64,000 nt of DNA from JACVRW01 sp963820315 (GCA_963820315.1 CAWFZK010000021.1:18428-82427); one strand, 5' to 3'; shown: positions 42,758-50,953, counted from the first letter of the stretch. The notes: generated by a model not told the origin, from the letters alone. A program made the numbers and translations.

Positions 42758-43231
42758 TTAGGCGGTTTCGAGCAGCGGGCGGTCGAGGCGGTCGGCCGCC
42801 TGCCGCAGTGCATCGCGTAGGGCGAGCTGCGACTCGAGCGGCAGTTCTGCGATCTCATCGGGGGGCGACGACATCCGCTCGACCACCTCCGCGCGCACGC
42901 GCTGGCCCTCTGCGGTCAAGCGGATGATCTTGACGCGCCGGTCCGTCTCGGAGCTGCGCCGCTCGATGAGGCCGCGCGCCTCGAGCCTGTCGACGATGCC
43001 GGTGACGTTCGACGGGTCGCAGAAGAGCTGCTGTGCAAGCGCGCGCATCGGTGTCTCGACGCCCGGCTCGAGCATGCGCAGCGAGTGCAGCTGCACGGGC
43101 GAGAAGTCGAGCTCCCGGGCCATCTCGATCATGCGCGGCTTGTTCGCCTGCATGATGCGCCACAGGAGCGCCCAGGCCTCCTCTGCGGGGGTCTGCTCCG
43201 CCATGAGTGGCGCGATCATAGTTGATGCCAT
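42758..43231 (-). CDS. MarR-family transcriptional regulator
   Basis: About 157 residues with winged helix: LHSLRMLEPGVETPMRALAQ, QLFCDPSNVTGIVDRLEARG, LIERRSSETDRRVKIIRLTAEG (wing), typical MarR dimer helices at both ends. Start ATG 43231, or 43204 (MAEQTP). Divergent from the ABC exporter genes with dyad half-sites ATAGTTGA / TCAACTAT in between, so it probably represses the exporter and itself in response to a toxic ligand. Confidence 0.92.
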   Translation of the reverse strand: MASTMIAPLMAEQTPAEEAWALLWRIMQANKPRMIEMARELDFSPVQLHSLRMLEPGVETPMRALAQQLFCDPSNVTGIVDRLEARGLIERRSSETDRRVKIIRLTAEGQRVRAEVVERMSSPPDEIAELPLESQLALRDALRQAADRLDRPLLETA

Positions 43232-43266
43232 CGATAATTGACAACCTCAACTATTGTCGCTAGCTT
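43218..43266. promoter_or_regulatory. MarR operator and exporter promoter
   Basis: ATAGTTGA (43218-43225) and TCAACTAT (43247-43254) form an inverted pair. Promoter for the ABC operon: TTGACA (43238-43243), 17 bp, TAGCTT (43261-43266); start codon ATG 43274 is 7 nt later (leaderless). The right half-site is inside the promoter spacer, well placed for repression. Confidence 0.7.
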
Positions 43267-43273
43267 CCGGCGG

Positions 43274-44269
43274 ATGAGCGAAGGTGCGATCGAGGCTCAC
43301 GGCCTCGTCAGGGAATTCAAGAAGGGCCCGCGCGCCGTCGATGGCATCGACCTGCGCGTTGAGACGGGCGAGGTGTACGGCTTTCTCGGTCCAAACGGCG
43401 CCGGCAAGTCGACGACGGTGCACATGCTGACCACGCTGCTGCCGCCCACCGCGGGCACGGCGCGCGTGGGCGGCCACGACGTCGTGGACGAGGGCTCGGC
43501 CGTGCGCGCCGCCATCGGGGCCGCGCTCCAGGAGGCGGCGCTCGATCCGTTCTTGACGGGGCGCGAGCACATGAAGCTGCAGACCGCGATGCACGGGATG
43601 ACCGGTGAGGAGGCGCGCAAGCGCTCCCAGTCGCTGCTCGAGCGCGTGGGGCTCACGCAGGCCGCCGACCGGCGCGTGGGCGGCTACTCGGGCGGCATGA
43701 AGCGGCGGCTCGACCTCGCGCTCGCGCTCGTCCACCGGCCGCGCATCCTGTTCCTCGACGAGCCCACCACCGGGCTCGACGTGCAGAGCCGCAGTGCGCT
43801 CTGGGCGGAGGTGCAGCGGCTTGCCGCCGACCGCGGCGTCACGGTCTTCCTAACCACGCAGTACCTGGAGGAGGCCGACGTGCTCGCCGACCGCGTGGGC
43901 ATCATCGACCAGGGGCGCATCGTGGCGGAGGGCACGCCCGAGGCGCTCAAGGCCGAGATCGGCCGGCCGAGCGTCGAGGCGATCCCGGCCGAGCCCGAGC
44001 AGCTCGAGCAAATGAAGGCGGTGCTGTCGCGCTTCGGCGAGTCGGTCGCCGGCTCGACCAAGGGCGCCTCGGTGCGGCTCGCGGGCGGCGACTCGAAGCT
44101 CGCCGACGTCGTGCGCGCGCTCGACGGCGAGCAGATCAAGATCCAGGACCTGCAGCTCCACGCTCCGACGCTCGACGACGTCTTCCTCGCCAAGACCGGT
44201 CGCTCGCTCGAGGGGGCCGCCGAGGAGGCCGAGCAGGAGGAGCAGCAAGAGGAGGCCGTCGCCGCTTGA
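43274..44269 (+). CDS. ABC-2 exporter ATPase (DrrA-type)
   Basis: 331 residues. Walker A GPNGAGKST, signature YSGGMKRRL, Walker B ILFLDEPTTGLD, switch His replaced by Gln in LTTQYLEEAD, as is common in the DrrA drug-export group. The C-terminal extension ends in a Glu/Gln-rich tail. ATG 43274 chosen because of the promoter position; TTG 43238 lies inside the -35 box. Exports drugs or lipids with the two permeases that follow, under the MarR regulator. Confidence 0.93.
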   Translation: MSEGAIEAHGLVREFKKGPRAVDGIDLRVETGEVYGFLGPNGAGKSTTVHMLTTLLPPTAGTARVGGHDVVDEGSAVRAAIGAALQEAALDPFLTGREHMKLQTAMHGMTGEEARKRSQSLLERVGLTQAADRRVGGYSGGMKRRLDLALALVHRPRILFLDEPTTGLDVQSRSALWAEVQRLAADRGVTVFLTTQYLEEADVLADRVGIIDQGRIVAEGTPEALKAEIGRPSVEAIPAEPEQLEQMKAVLSRFGESVAGSTKGASVRLAGGDSKLADVVRALDGEQIKIQDLQLHAPTLDDVFLAKTGRSLEGAAEEAEQEEQQEEAVAA

Positions 44270-45048
44270 GCCACGGCGTGTTCCTCAGGCAGGTGGGCGC
44301 GCTCGCGCGGCGCTCGGTGGTGCGGACGCTGCGCCAGCCCGCCATGGTCGTCCCGTCCATCCTCTTCCCGCTGATCCTGCTGTCGATCAACTCGAGCGGG
44401 CTCGAGTCGGCGACGATGCTGCCCGGCTTCCCGACCGACTCCTACCTGCAGTTCGCGCTCGCGATCACCTTCGTGCAGGGCGCGCTCTTCTCCGCGATGA
44501 GCGCGGGCACGAACGTGGCGACCGACATCGAGAACGGGTTCATGAACCGGCTCGCGCTCACGCCGCTGCGGCGCGTCGCGCTGATGCTCGGCCAGCTCGC
44601 CGGCATCGTCGCGCTCGGCTCGATCCAGGCCCTCACCTTCCTGATCGTGGGACTCGTCTTCGGTGCGGGCATCGCTGCCGGCCTCGCCGGCGCGGTCGTG
44701 ATCGTCGCGTTCTCGCTGCTGCTATCGCTCGGCTTTGGCTGCATCGGCGCGTTCGTCGCACTGCGCGCCGGCAACGGGGAGGCGGTCCAGGGCATCTTCC
44801 CGCTCTTCTTCGCGGCCCTCTTCCTGTCCTCGATGGCGCTGCCGCGCAATTTGATCGAGCAGGACTGGTTCCGCACGGTTGCGGACTGGAACCCCGTCTC
44901 CTACATGCTCGAGTGCATTCGCTCGCTGATGATCGACGGCTGGGACGGCGAGGCGCTCGCCCTCGGCTTCGCGTGCGCAGGCGGCGTCGCGCTGGTCGCG
45001 CTGGTCGCGGCGGCCTCGGCGCTGCGGACGAGGATGGTGAGGACGTGA
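44266..45048 (+). CDS. ABC-2 type permease, first subunit
   Basis: About 260 residues, six membrane helices, with the ABC-2 signature region FVQGALFSAMSAGTNVATDIENGFMNRL and C-terminal NPVSYMLECIRSLM. TTG 44266 overlaps the ATPase stop (TTGA) and has GGAGG upstream; GTG 44278 is an alternative. Stop overlaps the next permease (GTGA). Confidence 0.88.
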   Translation: MSHGVFLRQVGALARRSVVRTLRQPAMVVPSILFPLILLSINSSGLESATMLPGFPTDSYLQFALAITFVQGALFSAMSAGTNVATDIENGFMNRLALTPLRRVALMLGQLAGIVALGSIQALTFLIVGLVFGAGIAAGLAGAVVIVAFSLLLSLGFGCIGAFVALRAGNGEAVQGIFPLFFAALFLSSMALPRNLIEQDWFRTVADWNPVSYMLECIRSLMIDGWDGEALALGFACAGGVALVALVAAASALRTRMVRT

Positions 45049-45821
45049 GCCGCGGCAGCTTCTGGACGGTCGCGCGCGCCGTCGGCTGGCGCAGCGCCCA
45101 CAACTTCTTCAGGAACCCGGCCATCATCATCCCGGCGCTGCTGTTCCCGATGTTCTTCTTCACGGCCTTCGCGGGCGGCCTCTCGCGCGTCGACTCCGTG
45201 CCCGGCTTCGACTACGACGGCGGCTACACGACCTTCGTCTACGGCTTCGTGCTGCTGCAGGCGTCGGCGTTCGGCGGCGTGTTCACCGGTTTCGCCATCG
45301 CCCGCGACTTCGAGTCGGGCTTTTCGCGCCGGCTGATGCTGGCCGCCTCGAACCGCGGCGGGATCATCGGCGGCTACTGGATCGCGGCGCTGGCGCGGGC
45401 GGTGTTCACCGTCACCGTCGTGACCGTGGTCGCCCTGCTGACCGGGCTCGAGATCAGCGGCAGCCCGATCGACATCGTCGGCCTCTACACGCTCGCCCTG
45501 CTCCTGAACGCGGCGGCGATGCTGTTCGGGACGGGCGTCGCGATGCGCATGCGCACGATGCAGGCCGGGCCGCTGATCCAGCTGCCCGTGTTCCTGATCA
45601 TCTTCCTCGCGCCGGTCTGGGTGCCCTATGACCTGCTGACCGGCTGGGTATCGGCGGCCGCCTCCGTCAACCCGGTCACGCTCGTGATCGAGTCGATTCG
45701 CGGGCTGCTCACCGGGCATCCCACCGAGGTGCTGCCGGCGTTCCTCGTCGCGGGGCTGCTCGTGGGGCTGACGGTGCTCTGGTCGCGCGGCGGGCTGCAC
45801 AGCGCCGAGCGAGTTGCCTGA
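45045..45821 (+). CDS. ABC-2 type permease, second subunit
   Basis: 258 residues, six helices; paralogous to the preceding protein (AFGGVFTGFAIARDFESGFSRRL and SVNPVTLVIESIRGLL match its signature regions). Two different permeases suggest a heterodimeric channel. GTG 45045 overlaps the previous stop. The longer frame upstream overlaps the first permease and is rejected. Confidence 0.88.
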   Translation: MSRGSFWTVARAVGWRSAHNFFRNPAIIIPALLFPMFFFTAFAGGLSRVDSVPGFDYDGGYTTFVYGFVLLQASAFGGVFTGFAIARDFESGFSRRLMLAASNRGGIIGGYWIAALARAVFTVTVVTVVALLTGLEISGSPIDIVGLYTLALLLNAAAMLFGTGVAMRMRTMQAGPLIQLPVFLIIFLAPVWVPYDLLTGWVSAAASVNPVTLVIESIRGLLTGHPTEVLPAFLVAGLLVGLTVLWSRGGLHSAERVA

Positions 45822-45849
45822 CGCAACGCTCGCGGATACGCTGCCCGCC

Positions 45850-46266
45850 ATGACCGAAACGGTGCACGAGGTTGTGGAGGGCGAGGGCTACGCGCTCGCC
45901 AACGTGGACGCGCTCGCCGAGGGCCCCGGCTTCCGCAAGGTGCGCCGCGCGCTAGGTGTGACGGCCTTCGGCGTCAACGCGATCGAGCTGCCGGCGGGCT
46001 ACGAGACCGGGCGCCACTACCACGAGGAGCAGGAGGAGCTCTACTTCGTGTACCGCGGCCGGATCGAGATCACGCTCGGCGACGACGACGTCTACGAGCT
46101 CGGTCCCGGCGGTCTCGCGCGTGTCGACGCCGCGACGATCCGCAAGATCAAGGCGCTCGGCGACGAGCCCGCCGTCTACCTGGTCGCGGGCGGCAAGGAC
46201 GGCTATGTCGGCCGTGACGGCAAGCTGCCCGAGGGCGAGACGAGCCGCTTCGGCGCATCGACCTGA
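45850..46266 (+). CDS. Cupin-domain protein
   Basis: 138 residues, single cupin barrel: ETGRHYHEEQEELYFVYRGRI supplies the H-H-E metal ligands, followed by YELGPGGLARVDAATIRKI. A mannose-6-phosphate isomerase- or dioxygenase-like metal cupin of unknown substrate. ATG 45850 preferred; TTG 45814 would overlap the permease gene by 8 nt. Confidence 0.84.
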   Translation: MTETVHEVVEGEGYALANVDALAEGPGFRKVRRALGVTAFGVNAIELPAGYETGRHYHEEQEELYFVYRGRIEITLGDDDVYELGPGGLARVDAATIRKIKALGDEPAVYLVAGGKDGYVGRDGKLPEGETSRFGAST

Positions 46267-47198
46267 TTCGGCTCGGCCTGATCGCGTTTCTGGGCGTCGT
46301 CTGCGCGGCGGCCTTGAGCGGCGCCGAGGCGCGCCCGCTGCCCGGCGCCTCGAACTGCCCCGTCTTCCCGAGGGACAGCCACTGGAACCTGCGCGTCGAT
46401 CGCCTGCCGGCGCACCCGAACTCGGACGCGATCGTGGGCTCGATAGGGCTGGACGAGCACATGCACGCCGACTTCGGCTCCGGGCTCTGGGAGGGCGGCC
46501 CGATCGGGATCCCGTTCACGACCGTGGGCCGCGGCCAGGCCAGGGTGCCGGTGGACTTCGAGTACGCCTCCGAGTCCGACGGGCGCCGCTACCCGCTGCC
46601 GCGGCGTACGCCGATCGAGGGCGGCCAGGACGCCGACGGCGACCGCCACGTGGTCGTCGTCGACCGCTCGCGCTGCCGGCTCTACGAGCTGTTCGCCGCC
46701 TATCCGCAGAATGGAGGCGCGCGCTGGAGCGCCGGCTCGGGCGCGATCTGGAACCTGCGCTCGAACCGCATGCGGCCGCGCGGCTGGACCTCGGCCGACG
46801 CCGCGGGGCTGCCGATCCTGCCGGGGCTCGCGCGCTACGACGAGGTGCGCCGCGGACGGATCGACCACGCGCTGCGCTTCACGGCATCGCGCACGCGGCG
46901 CGCATTCGTCTACCCGGCCCGCCACTTCGCCTCCGAGCTCACCGACCCGAACCTGCCTGCGATGGGCCAGCGCCTGCGGCTGCGGCGCGGGTTCGACATC
47001 TCCGGCTTCCCGCGCCAGTCACGGATCGTGCTGCGGGCGCTCAAGCGCTACGGGATGATCCTGGCGGACAACGGCTCGTCCTGGTACGTCAGCGGTGCGC
47101 CGAATCCCGGCTGGGACAACGACGACCTGCACTCGCTCCACCGCGTCCCGGGCAGCGCCTTCGAGGTGGTCGACACGAGTCGTTTGCCGCGCCCCTAG
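46263..47198 (+). CDS. Secreted protein of unknown function (start codon unclear)
   Basis: About 310 residues. The frame begins with an excellent signal peptide, IRLGLIAFLGVVCAAALSGA, directly after the cupin stop, but there is no ATG or GTG before it; CTG 46263 or ATT 46266 would be needed, while TTG 46314 would delete the signal. The mature part (NCPVFPRDSHWNLRVDRLPA, LDEHMHADFGSGLWEGGPIG) is not a family I know. A start-codon sequence error or a rare start coupled to the cupin stop are both possible. Confidence 0.7.
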   Translation: MIRLGLIAFLGVVCAAALSGAEARPLPGASNCPVFPRDSHWNLRVDRLPAHPNSDAIVGSIGLDEHMHADFGSGLWEGGPIGIPFTTVGRGQARVPVDFEYASESDGRRYPLPRRTPIEGGQDADGDRHVVVVDRSRCRLYELFAAYPQNGGARWSAGSGAIWNLRSNRMRPRGWTSADAAGLPILPGLARYDEVRRGRIDHALRFTASRTRRAFVYPARHFASELTDPNLPAMGQRLRLRRGFDISGFPRQSRIVLRALKRYGMILADNGSSWYVSGAPNPGWDNDDLHSLHRVPGSAFEVVDTSRLPRP

Positions 47199-47215
47199 CC
47201 GGGTAGCCCGGACGG

Positions 47216-47455
47216 ATGTGGGGACTCACCGTTGCCGGCGCCGGCTTTGCGCTTGCCCTGGTGGTCATGTCGGTCGCCTTCATCGGCGGCGCCGTCATCG
47301 TCGCCGTTCCGCTGGCGATCGTGATCGTGATCGTCGCCGCGCTGCTCGACTTCAAGCGCCGGCGCAACCAGGGTGAGGGCATGCATCGCTTTCGCGAGCG
47401 TGCGGAGTCGGACAAGATCGACTTCAGCGCGCGCGATCGCCAGACGCTCAGCTGA
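47216..47455 (+). CDS. Small two-helix membrane protein
   Basis: 79 residues: two membrane helices (GLTVAGAGFALALVVMSVAF and GAVIVAVPLAIVIVIVAALL) and a charged cytosolic tail (FKRRRNQGEGMHRF). ATG at 47216, 17 nt after the secreted-protein stop. No recognised family. Confidence 0.68.
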   Translation: MWGLTVAGAGFALALVVMSVAFIGGAVIVAVPLAIVIVIVAALLDFKRRRNQGEGMHRFRERAESDKIDFSARDRQTLS

Positions 47456-47462
47456 TCCCGCC

Positions 47463-48203
47463 ATGCGGCCGGTCCGTATCGGCTGCTCGGGATGGAACTA
47501 CGACGACTGGCGCGGGCGTCTCTACCCGGAGGGGCTCGGAAAGCCGCGCTGGCTCGAGCGCTACGCCGAGGTCTTCGACACGGTCGAGGTCAACTCGACC
47601 TTCTACCGGCTCGCCTCACGCAACGCGGTGGCCCGCTGGGTGGACCAGACGCCGCCCGAGTTCGTCTTCGCCGCCAAGGCGAGCCGCTACCTGACCCACG
47701 TCCGTCGCCTGCGCGACGTCGGACAGGGGATCGAGCGCTACTACGAGCGCATCCAGCCGCTGGTCGAGTCCGGCAAGCTCGGGCCGGTCGTGTGGCAGCT
47801 GCCGGCGAACTTCCGGCGCGACGACGACGCGCTCGGGCAGTTGCTCGAGATCCTGCCGGAGGGGCGGCACTGCTTCGAGTTCCGGCATGAGAGCTGGTTC
47901 AAGCCGTCCGTGTACGAGCTGCTCGGCTCAGCCGGCGCGGCGCTCGTGATCGGCGATCATCCGAAGTGGCCCTTCCAGGCTCGCGAGCTGACCACGGACT
48001 GGACGCTCGTGCGACTCCACCACGGCCGGCGCGGCCGGCGCGGCAACTACTCGGAGACCGAGCTGGACGAATGGGCCCGGCGGCTTGCACAGTGGCGCCG
48101 CCGGGCCGAGGTATTCGTCTACTTCAACAACGACTGGGAGGGGTTCGCCATATCCAACGCCCTCTCCCTCAAGCGGCGGCTGCGGCCGTCTCGAGGCGGG
48201 TGA
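47463..48203 (+). CDS. DUF72-family protein
   Basis: 246 residues, TIM-barrel DUF72 (YecE-like). Hallmarks: RIGCSGWNYDDWRGRLYPEG, DTVEVNSTFYRLAS, FVFAAKASRYLTH, WQLPANF, FEFRHESWF and YFNNDWEGFAISNA. Function unknown; found with Fe-S or repair genes in other bacteria. ATG 47463. Its 3' end overlaps the convergent sigma gene by 35 nt. Confidence 0.92.
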   Translation: MRPVRIGCSGWNYDDWRGRLYPEGLGKPRWLERYAEVFDTVEVNSTFYRLASRNAVARWVDQTPPEFVFAAKASRYLTHVRRLRDVGQGIERYYERIQPLVESGKLGPVVWQLPANFRRDDDALGQLLEILPEGRHCFEFRHESWFKPSVYELLGSAGAALVIGDHPKWPFQARELTTDWTLVRLHHGRRGRRGNYSETELDEWARRLAQWRRRAEVFVYFNNDWEGFAISNALSLKRRLRPSRGG

Positions 48204-48981
48204 GCGCGCGGCGCAGCAACCGCGAGACGTGCATCTGCGAGTAGCCGATCCGATCGCCGATCTCCCGCTGCGTCATGTCGTTCATGAAGCGCAGCTGCAG
48301 GACCTGTCGCTCCACCTCCGGCAGCGCCGACCAGGTGCTCGCGATCGCCTGGCGTTCCTCGACCAGCTCGAAGGCGCCGTCGACGCCGCCGAGCAGGTCG
48401 ATGAGCGACGCGGACTCCTCGTCGTCGCGCGCTGCGGGCGCGTCGAGCGAAGTGGCCTCGTAGCTCGCCGCGGCCTCCTGAGCTTCCAGGACGTCCTCCA
48501 CGCTGCAACCGAGGCCCTCAGCCACTTCGCGGACCTTCGGCGAGCGGCCGAGCCTCTTCGACAGCGCCTCGGTCTCGCGGCTGACCGCGAGCGTGCGCTC
48601 CTGAAGGTCGCGCGGCACGTGCAGGGACCAGCCCTTGTCGCGGAAGTGGCGCTTCAGCTCGCCGAGGATGGTCGGCGCCGCGTAGCTCGTGAACTTCGTG
48701 CCCCGGCCGGGCTCGAAGCGGTCGATCGCCTTGATCAGGCCGAGGCACGCGACCTGAAGGAGGTCGTCGAACGGCTCGTCCGTGTACGAGTAGCGCAACG
48801 CGAGGTCGCGGGCGAGCGGCAGAAAGCGCTCGACCAGCTCCTCCCTCGCAGCGATGTCGCCACTCTCGTGGTAGCGCAGCAGAAGCTGGCGTTCGGTCTC
48901 CTGCTCCTGGGCGCGGTCGCACGGTCGGCGACGTGGTCGGATGGGCGTGCGCCTCGCCGGCGCGAGTGCGATTGCGGTCAT
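48169..48981 (-). CDS. SigB/SigF-type alternative sigma factor
   Basis: 270 residues: region 2 (ERFLPLARDLALRYSYTDEP, FDDLLQVACLGLIKAIDRFEPG, FTSYAAPTILGELKRHFRDK), region 3 (VPRDLQERTLAVSRETEALS), region 4 (LQLRFMNDMTQREIGDRIGY, SQMHVSRLLRRAL). The ILGELKRHFRD motif is typical of the stress/sporulation SigB-F-G group. ATG 48981 with GGAGG upstream. No anti-sigma factor is adjacent. Confidence 0.93.
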   Translation of the reverse strand: MTAIALAPARRTPIRPRRRPCDRAQEQETERQLLLRYHESGDIAAREELVERFLPLARDLALRYSYTDEPFDDLLQVACLGLIKAIDRFEPGRGTKFTSYAAPTILGELKRHFRDKGWSLHVPRDLQERTLAVSRETEALSKRLGRSPKVREVAEGLGCSVEDVLEAQEAAASYEATSLDAPAARDDEESASLIDLLGGVDGAFELVEERQAIASTWSALPEVERQVLQLRFMNDMTQREIGDRIGYSQMHVSRLLRRALTRLETAAAAA

Positions 48982-49136
48982 GCTTGGAACCTCCGTCTTG
49001 ATTGACGTGAGGTCCGCAACGCACCCGCACTTCACACGTTCGCGCGTCGTCCCCCTCTGACCCTGGTCCTGCGAGGTCCCCCCACGTCCCTCGCCTGACC
49101 TGTGAAGGGAGTTTCCCCTCGTAGAAAGCGAGCTAA

Positions 49137-49150
49137 ACCCCATTTGGGGT
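49137..49150 (-). terminator. Terminator hairpin after the DUF6766 operon
   Basis: ACCCC (49137-49141), ATTT, GGGGT (49146-49150), followed on the minus strand by TTT. Lies 8 nt beyond the stop at 49159. The rest of 48982-49136 is the sigma-gene upstream region; I see no clear promoter there. Confidence 0.45.
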
Positions 49151-49158
49151 GTGTCTCG

Positions 49159-49833
49159 CTACCCCTCCGTGCCGGTCGAATGATGCGGCGCGCCCACGGG
49201 CTTCGACTCCGGCGAGCCGCGCTGGCGCAGGTAAACGGCGAGGATCGCCATCGAGCCCACCGCGAGGAACTCCGACTGCCAGTTCTGCAGCGTCTTCTCC
49301 CAGAAGTCGCCGCGCGTGAGGTAGTCCGCCCACGACACCGGGAGCTCCTGATGGTCGAGCCGCTCGGCGTTGTACTCGCTGACGCCGGTGATGGATTGGG
49401 CCAGCCAGCTGCCGAGCCAGATCGTGCCCATCACGATCAGGAGCGAGTTCTCGTAGAGCCTTAAACGCCACCCGCGCGCCCGCGCCCAGAGCGGCGATGC
49501 GTCGTGCGCGTGCTCGCCGACGAGCTGCTGTTCGTCCGACTCGCGGCCGGCCTTGTGCGGCTCCTTGGACTCCGGGGAGCCGCGCTGGATGAGCCAGACC
49601 GTAAGGATGATGAAGAGCGTGAACTGCAGGTACTCGGACTGCCAGTTCTCGAGCACGGCGGTGGCGAACTCGGACGAGACGACGTAGCGGCCGAGCGAGA
49701 CCTCCGCGTCACCGTGGCGGACCTGGTCCTCGTTGAAGTCGGCGTGACCCGCGATCGCCTGGAACACGAGCGCGAGAGCGAACAGCACGAGGAAGACGAG
49801 CGACAGGCTGTTGTGCCGGAGGAAGCTGCGCAT
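49159..49833 (-). CDS. DUF6766-like membrane protein with internal duplication
   Basis: 224 residues, about four membrane helices. Two halves repeat the same block: ENWQSEYLQFTLFIILTVWL-IQRGSPESKEP in the first and QNWQSEFLAVGSMAILAVYL-RQRGSPESKPV in the second, so the protein arose by tandem duplication. Function unknown; the DUF6766 name is from recollection of this repeat. ATG 49833, 2 nt after the microprotein stop. Confidence 0.8.
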   Translation of the reverse strand: MRSFLRHNSLSLVFLVLFALALVFQAIAGHADFNEDQVRHGDAEVSLGRYVVSSEFATAVLENWQSEYLQFTLFIILTVWLIQRGSPESKEPHKAGRESDEQQLVGEHAHDASPLWARARGWRLRLYENSLLIVMGTIWLGSWLAQSITGVSEYNAERLDHQELPVSWADYLTRGDFWEKTLQNWQSEFLAVGSMAILAVYLRQRGSPESKPVGAPHHSTGTEG

Positions 49834-49835
49834 CG

Positions 49836-49919
49836 TCAGGCGTGCAGCAGCCCGACCAGTATCGACAGGACGAGTCCGGCGAAGATGATCGTCAGGTAGA
49901 GGATGAACATCGCTCGCAC
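49836..49919 (-). CDS. 27-residue single-helix membrane microprotein
   Basis: Sequence is one membrane helix (FILYLTIIFAGLVLSILVGL) with a few flanking residues. GTG 49919 has GGAGG 5 nt upstream, inside the end of the lipoprotein gene; ATG 49910 is an alternative. It sits 1 nt after the lipoprotein stop and 2 nt before the DUF6766 gene, so translation within an operon is likely. Confidence 0.65.
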   Translation of the reverse strand: MRAMFILYLTIIFAGLVLSILVGLLHA

Positions 49920-49920
49920 G

Positions 49921-50328
49921 TCAGCCTCCGAGCTCGCAGTCGTAGGGCTCGTCCGGGGCGCTCGGCACGCAGCCGGCGGCCGTGACCTTCCAGCCCTGAG
50001 GCCCGTCGCCGAGGAAGGCGGCGCCCGCGCCCGGGAGATCGGCGTAGCCGGAGTCCACGTAGACCTCGGCTCCGAGGGCACGTGCCCCGGCGGGCAGGTC
50101 GAGCTCGAGGACCGCCTCGGGACAGGGGAGCTCCTCCTCTCGCGCGAGCGTCTCGGCCGCGTCGCTGCTCAGCTCGGCGCACGCCGCGGAACCGTCACGT
50201 GCCGCGAGGGCGGCATGGAAGCTGTCCGAGACCGCCATCAGATCCGCCTCTCTGTCAGCGGTACCGCAGCCGGCCGCAAGCACGCACGCGGCGACGGCGA
50301 CACATGTGGACCGGGCGAGAGCGCCCAC
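49921..50328 (-). CDS. Small lipoprotein
   Basis: 135 residues with lipobox VLAAGC after a short signal (STCVAVAACVLAAGC). Four further cysteines in the mature domain (AACAEL, LPCPEA, AAGCVPS, YDCELGG) suggest two disulfides. Family not recognised. GTG 50328 with GAGG upstream. First gene of a three-gene row with the 27-residue microprotein and DUF6766 protein. Confidence 0.72.
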   Translation of the reverse strand: MGALARSTCVAVAACVLAAGCGTADREADLMAVSDSFHAALAARDGSAACAELSSDAAETLAREEELPCPEAVLELDLPAGARALGAEVYVDSGYADLPGAGAAFLGDGPQGWKVTAAGCVPSAPDEPYDCELGG

Positions 50329-50392
50329 GCCCGCCTCTTGCCCGTCCGGGTGCCTTCGCGAAACCGCCGCCCCGCGGTGTACAACCCGTCGC

Positions 50393-50794
50393 ATGATCAC
50401 CGGGGTCGACTTCGTCTGTGTGCCGAGTGCCGACTTCGCGGCGGCGCTCGAGTTCTACGGCGAGGTGCTCGGCCTCGAGCGCTCGGCGCTCTGGCAGCGC
50501 GGGGACGAGCCCCCGGCCGGCGCCGAGTTCGAGACCGGCAACATGACGATCGCGGTGATCGGCACGCAGGCGCTCGGGATCGAGTTCAGCCCGAACAGCG
50601 TGCCCGTCGCGCTGCAGGTCGAGGACGTCGACGCGGCGCGCGCGGAGCTCGAATCGCGCGGGGTGTCGTTCTCCGGCGATACGGTCGACAGCGGTGTCTG
50701 CCACATCGCGAACTTCCGCGACCCCGAGGGCAACGCGCTCATGCTGCACCACCGCTACGCGCCGTTCACGCGCCCGGCGCCGCGTCGCGCGTAG
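50393..50794 (+). CDS. VOC-superfamily (glyoxalase/bleomycin-resistance fold) protein
   Basis: 133 residues, one VOC module pair: ITGVDFVCVPSADFAAALEF-YGEVLGLE at the start and CHIANFRDPEGNALMLHHRY at the end. Substrate unknown. ATG 50393 starts 64 bp from the divergent lipoprotein. Confidence 0.87.
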   Translation: MITGVDFVCVPSADFAAALEFYGEVLGLERSALWQRGDEPPAGAEFETGNMTIAVIGTQALGIEFSPNSVPVALQVEDVDAARAELESRGVSFSGDTVDSGVCHIANFRDPEGNALMLHHRYAPFTRPAPRRA

Positions 50795-50828
50795 GGGGAC
50801 AGGTTATGGCTTCCGCATCACCCATACG

Positions 50829-50946
50829 TTGACGCGGCATGCCCGTGCGGGTACCCTCCATCGCGCCCGAAAGGCGCGGGACGATCGCCCGCCAGGACAC
50901 TGGTGAGAGGACGGACCTCGCGGGCAGTACGAACTGCGAGGAGGAG
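50829..50946 (+). promoter_or_regulatory. Promoter and structured leader of the zinc-ribbon gene
   Basis: TTGACG (50829-50834), 17 bp, TACCCT (50852-50857). The predicted ~90-nt leader starts with hairpin CGCGCC (50862-50867) CGAAA GGCGCG (50873-50878). Later GCAGT ACGA ACTGC, extended by CCTC/GAGG, reaches into the ribosome-site region GAGGAGGAGAGGG, so it may mask it. Confidence 0.5.
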
Positions 50947-50953
50947 AGGGATC

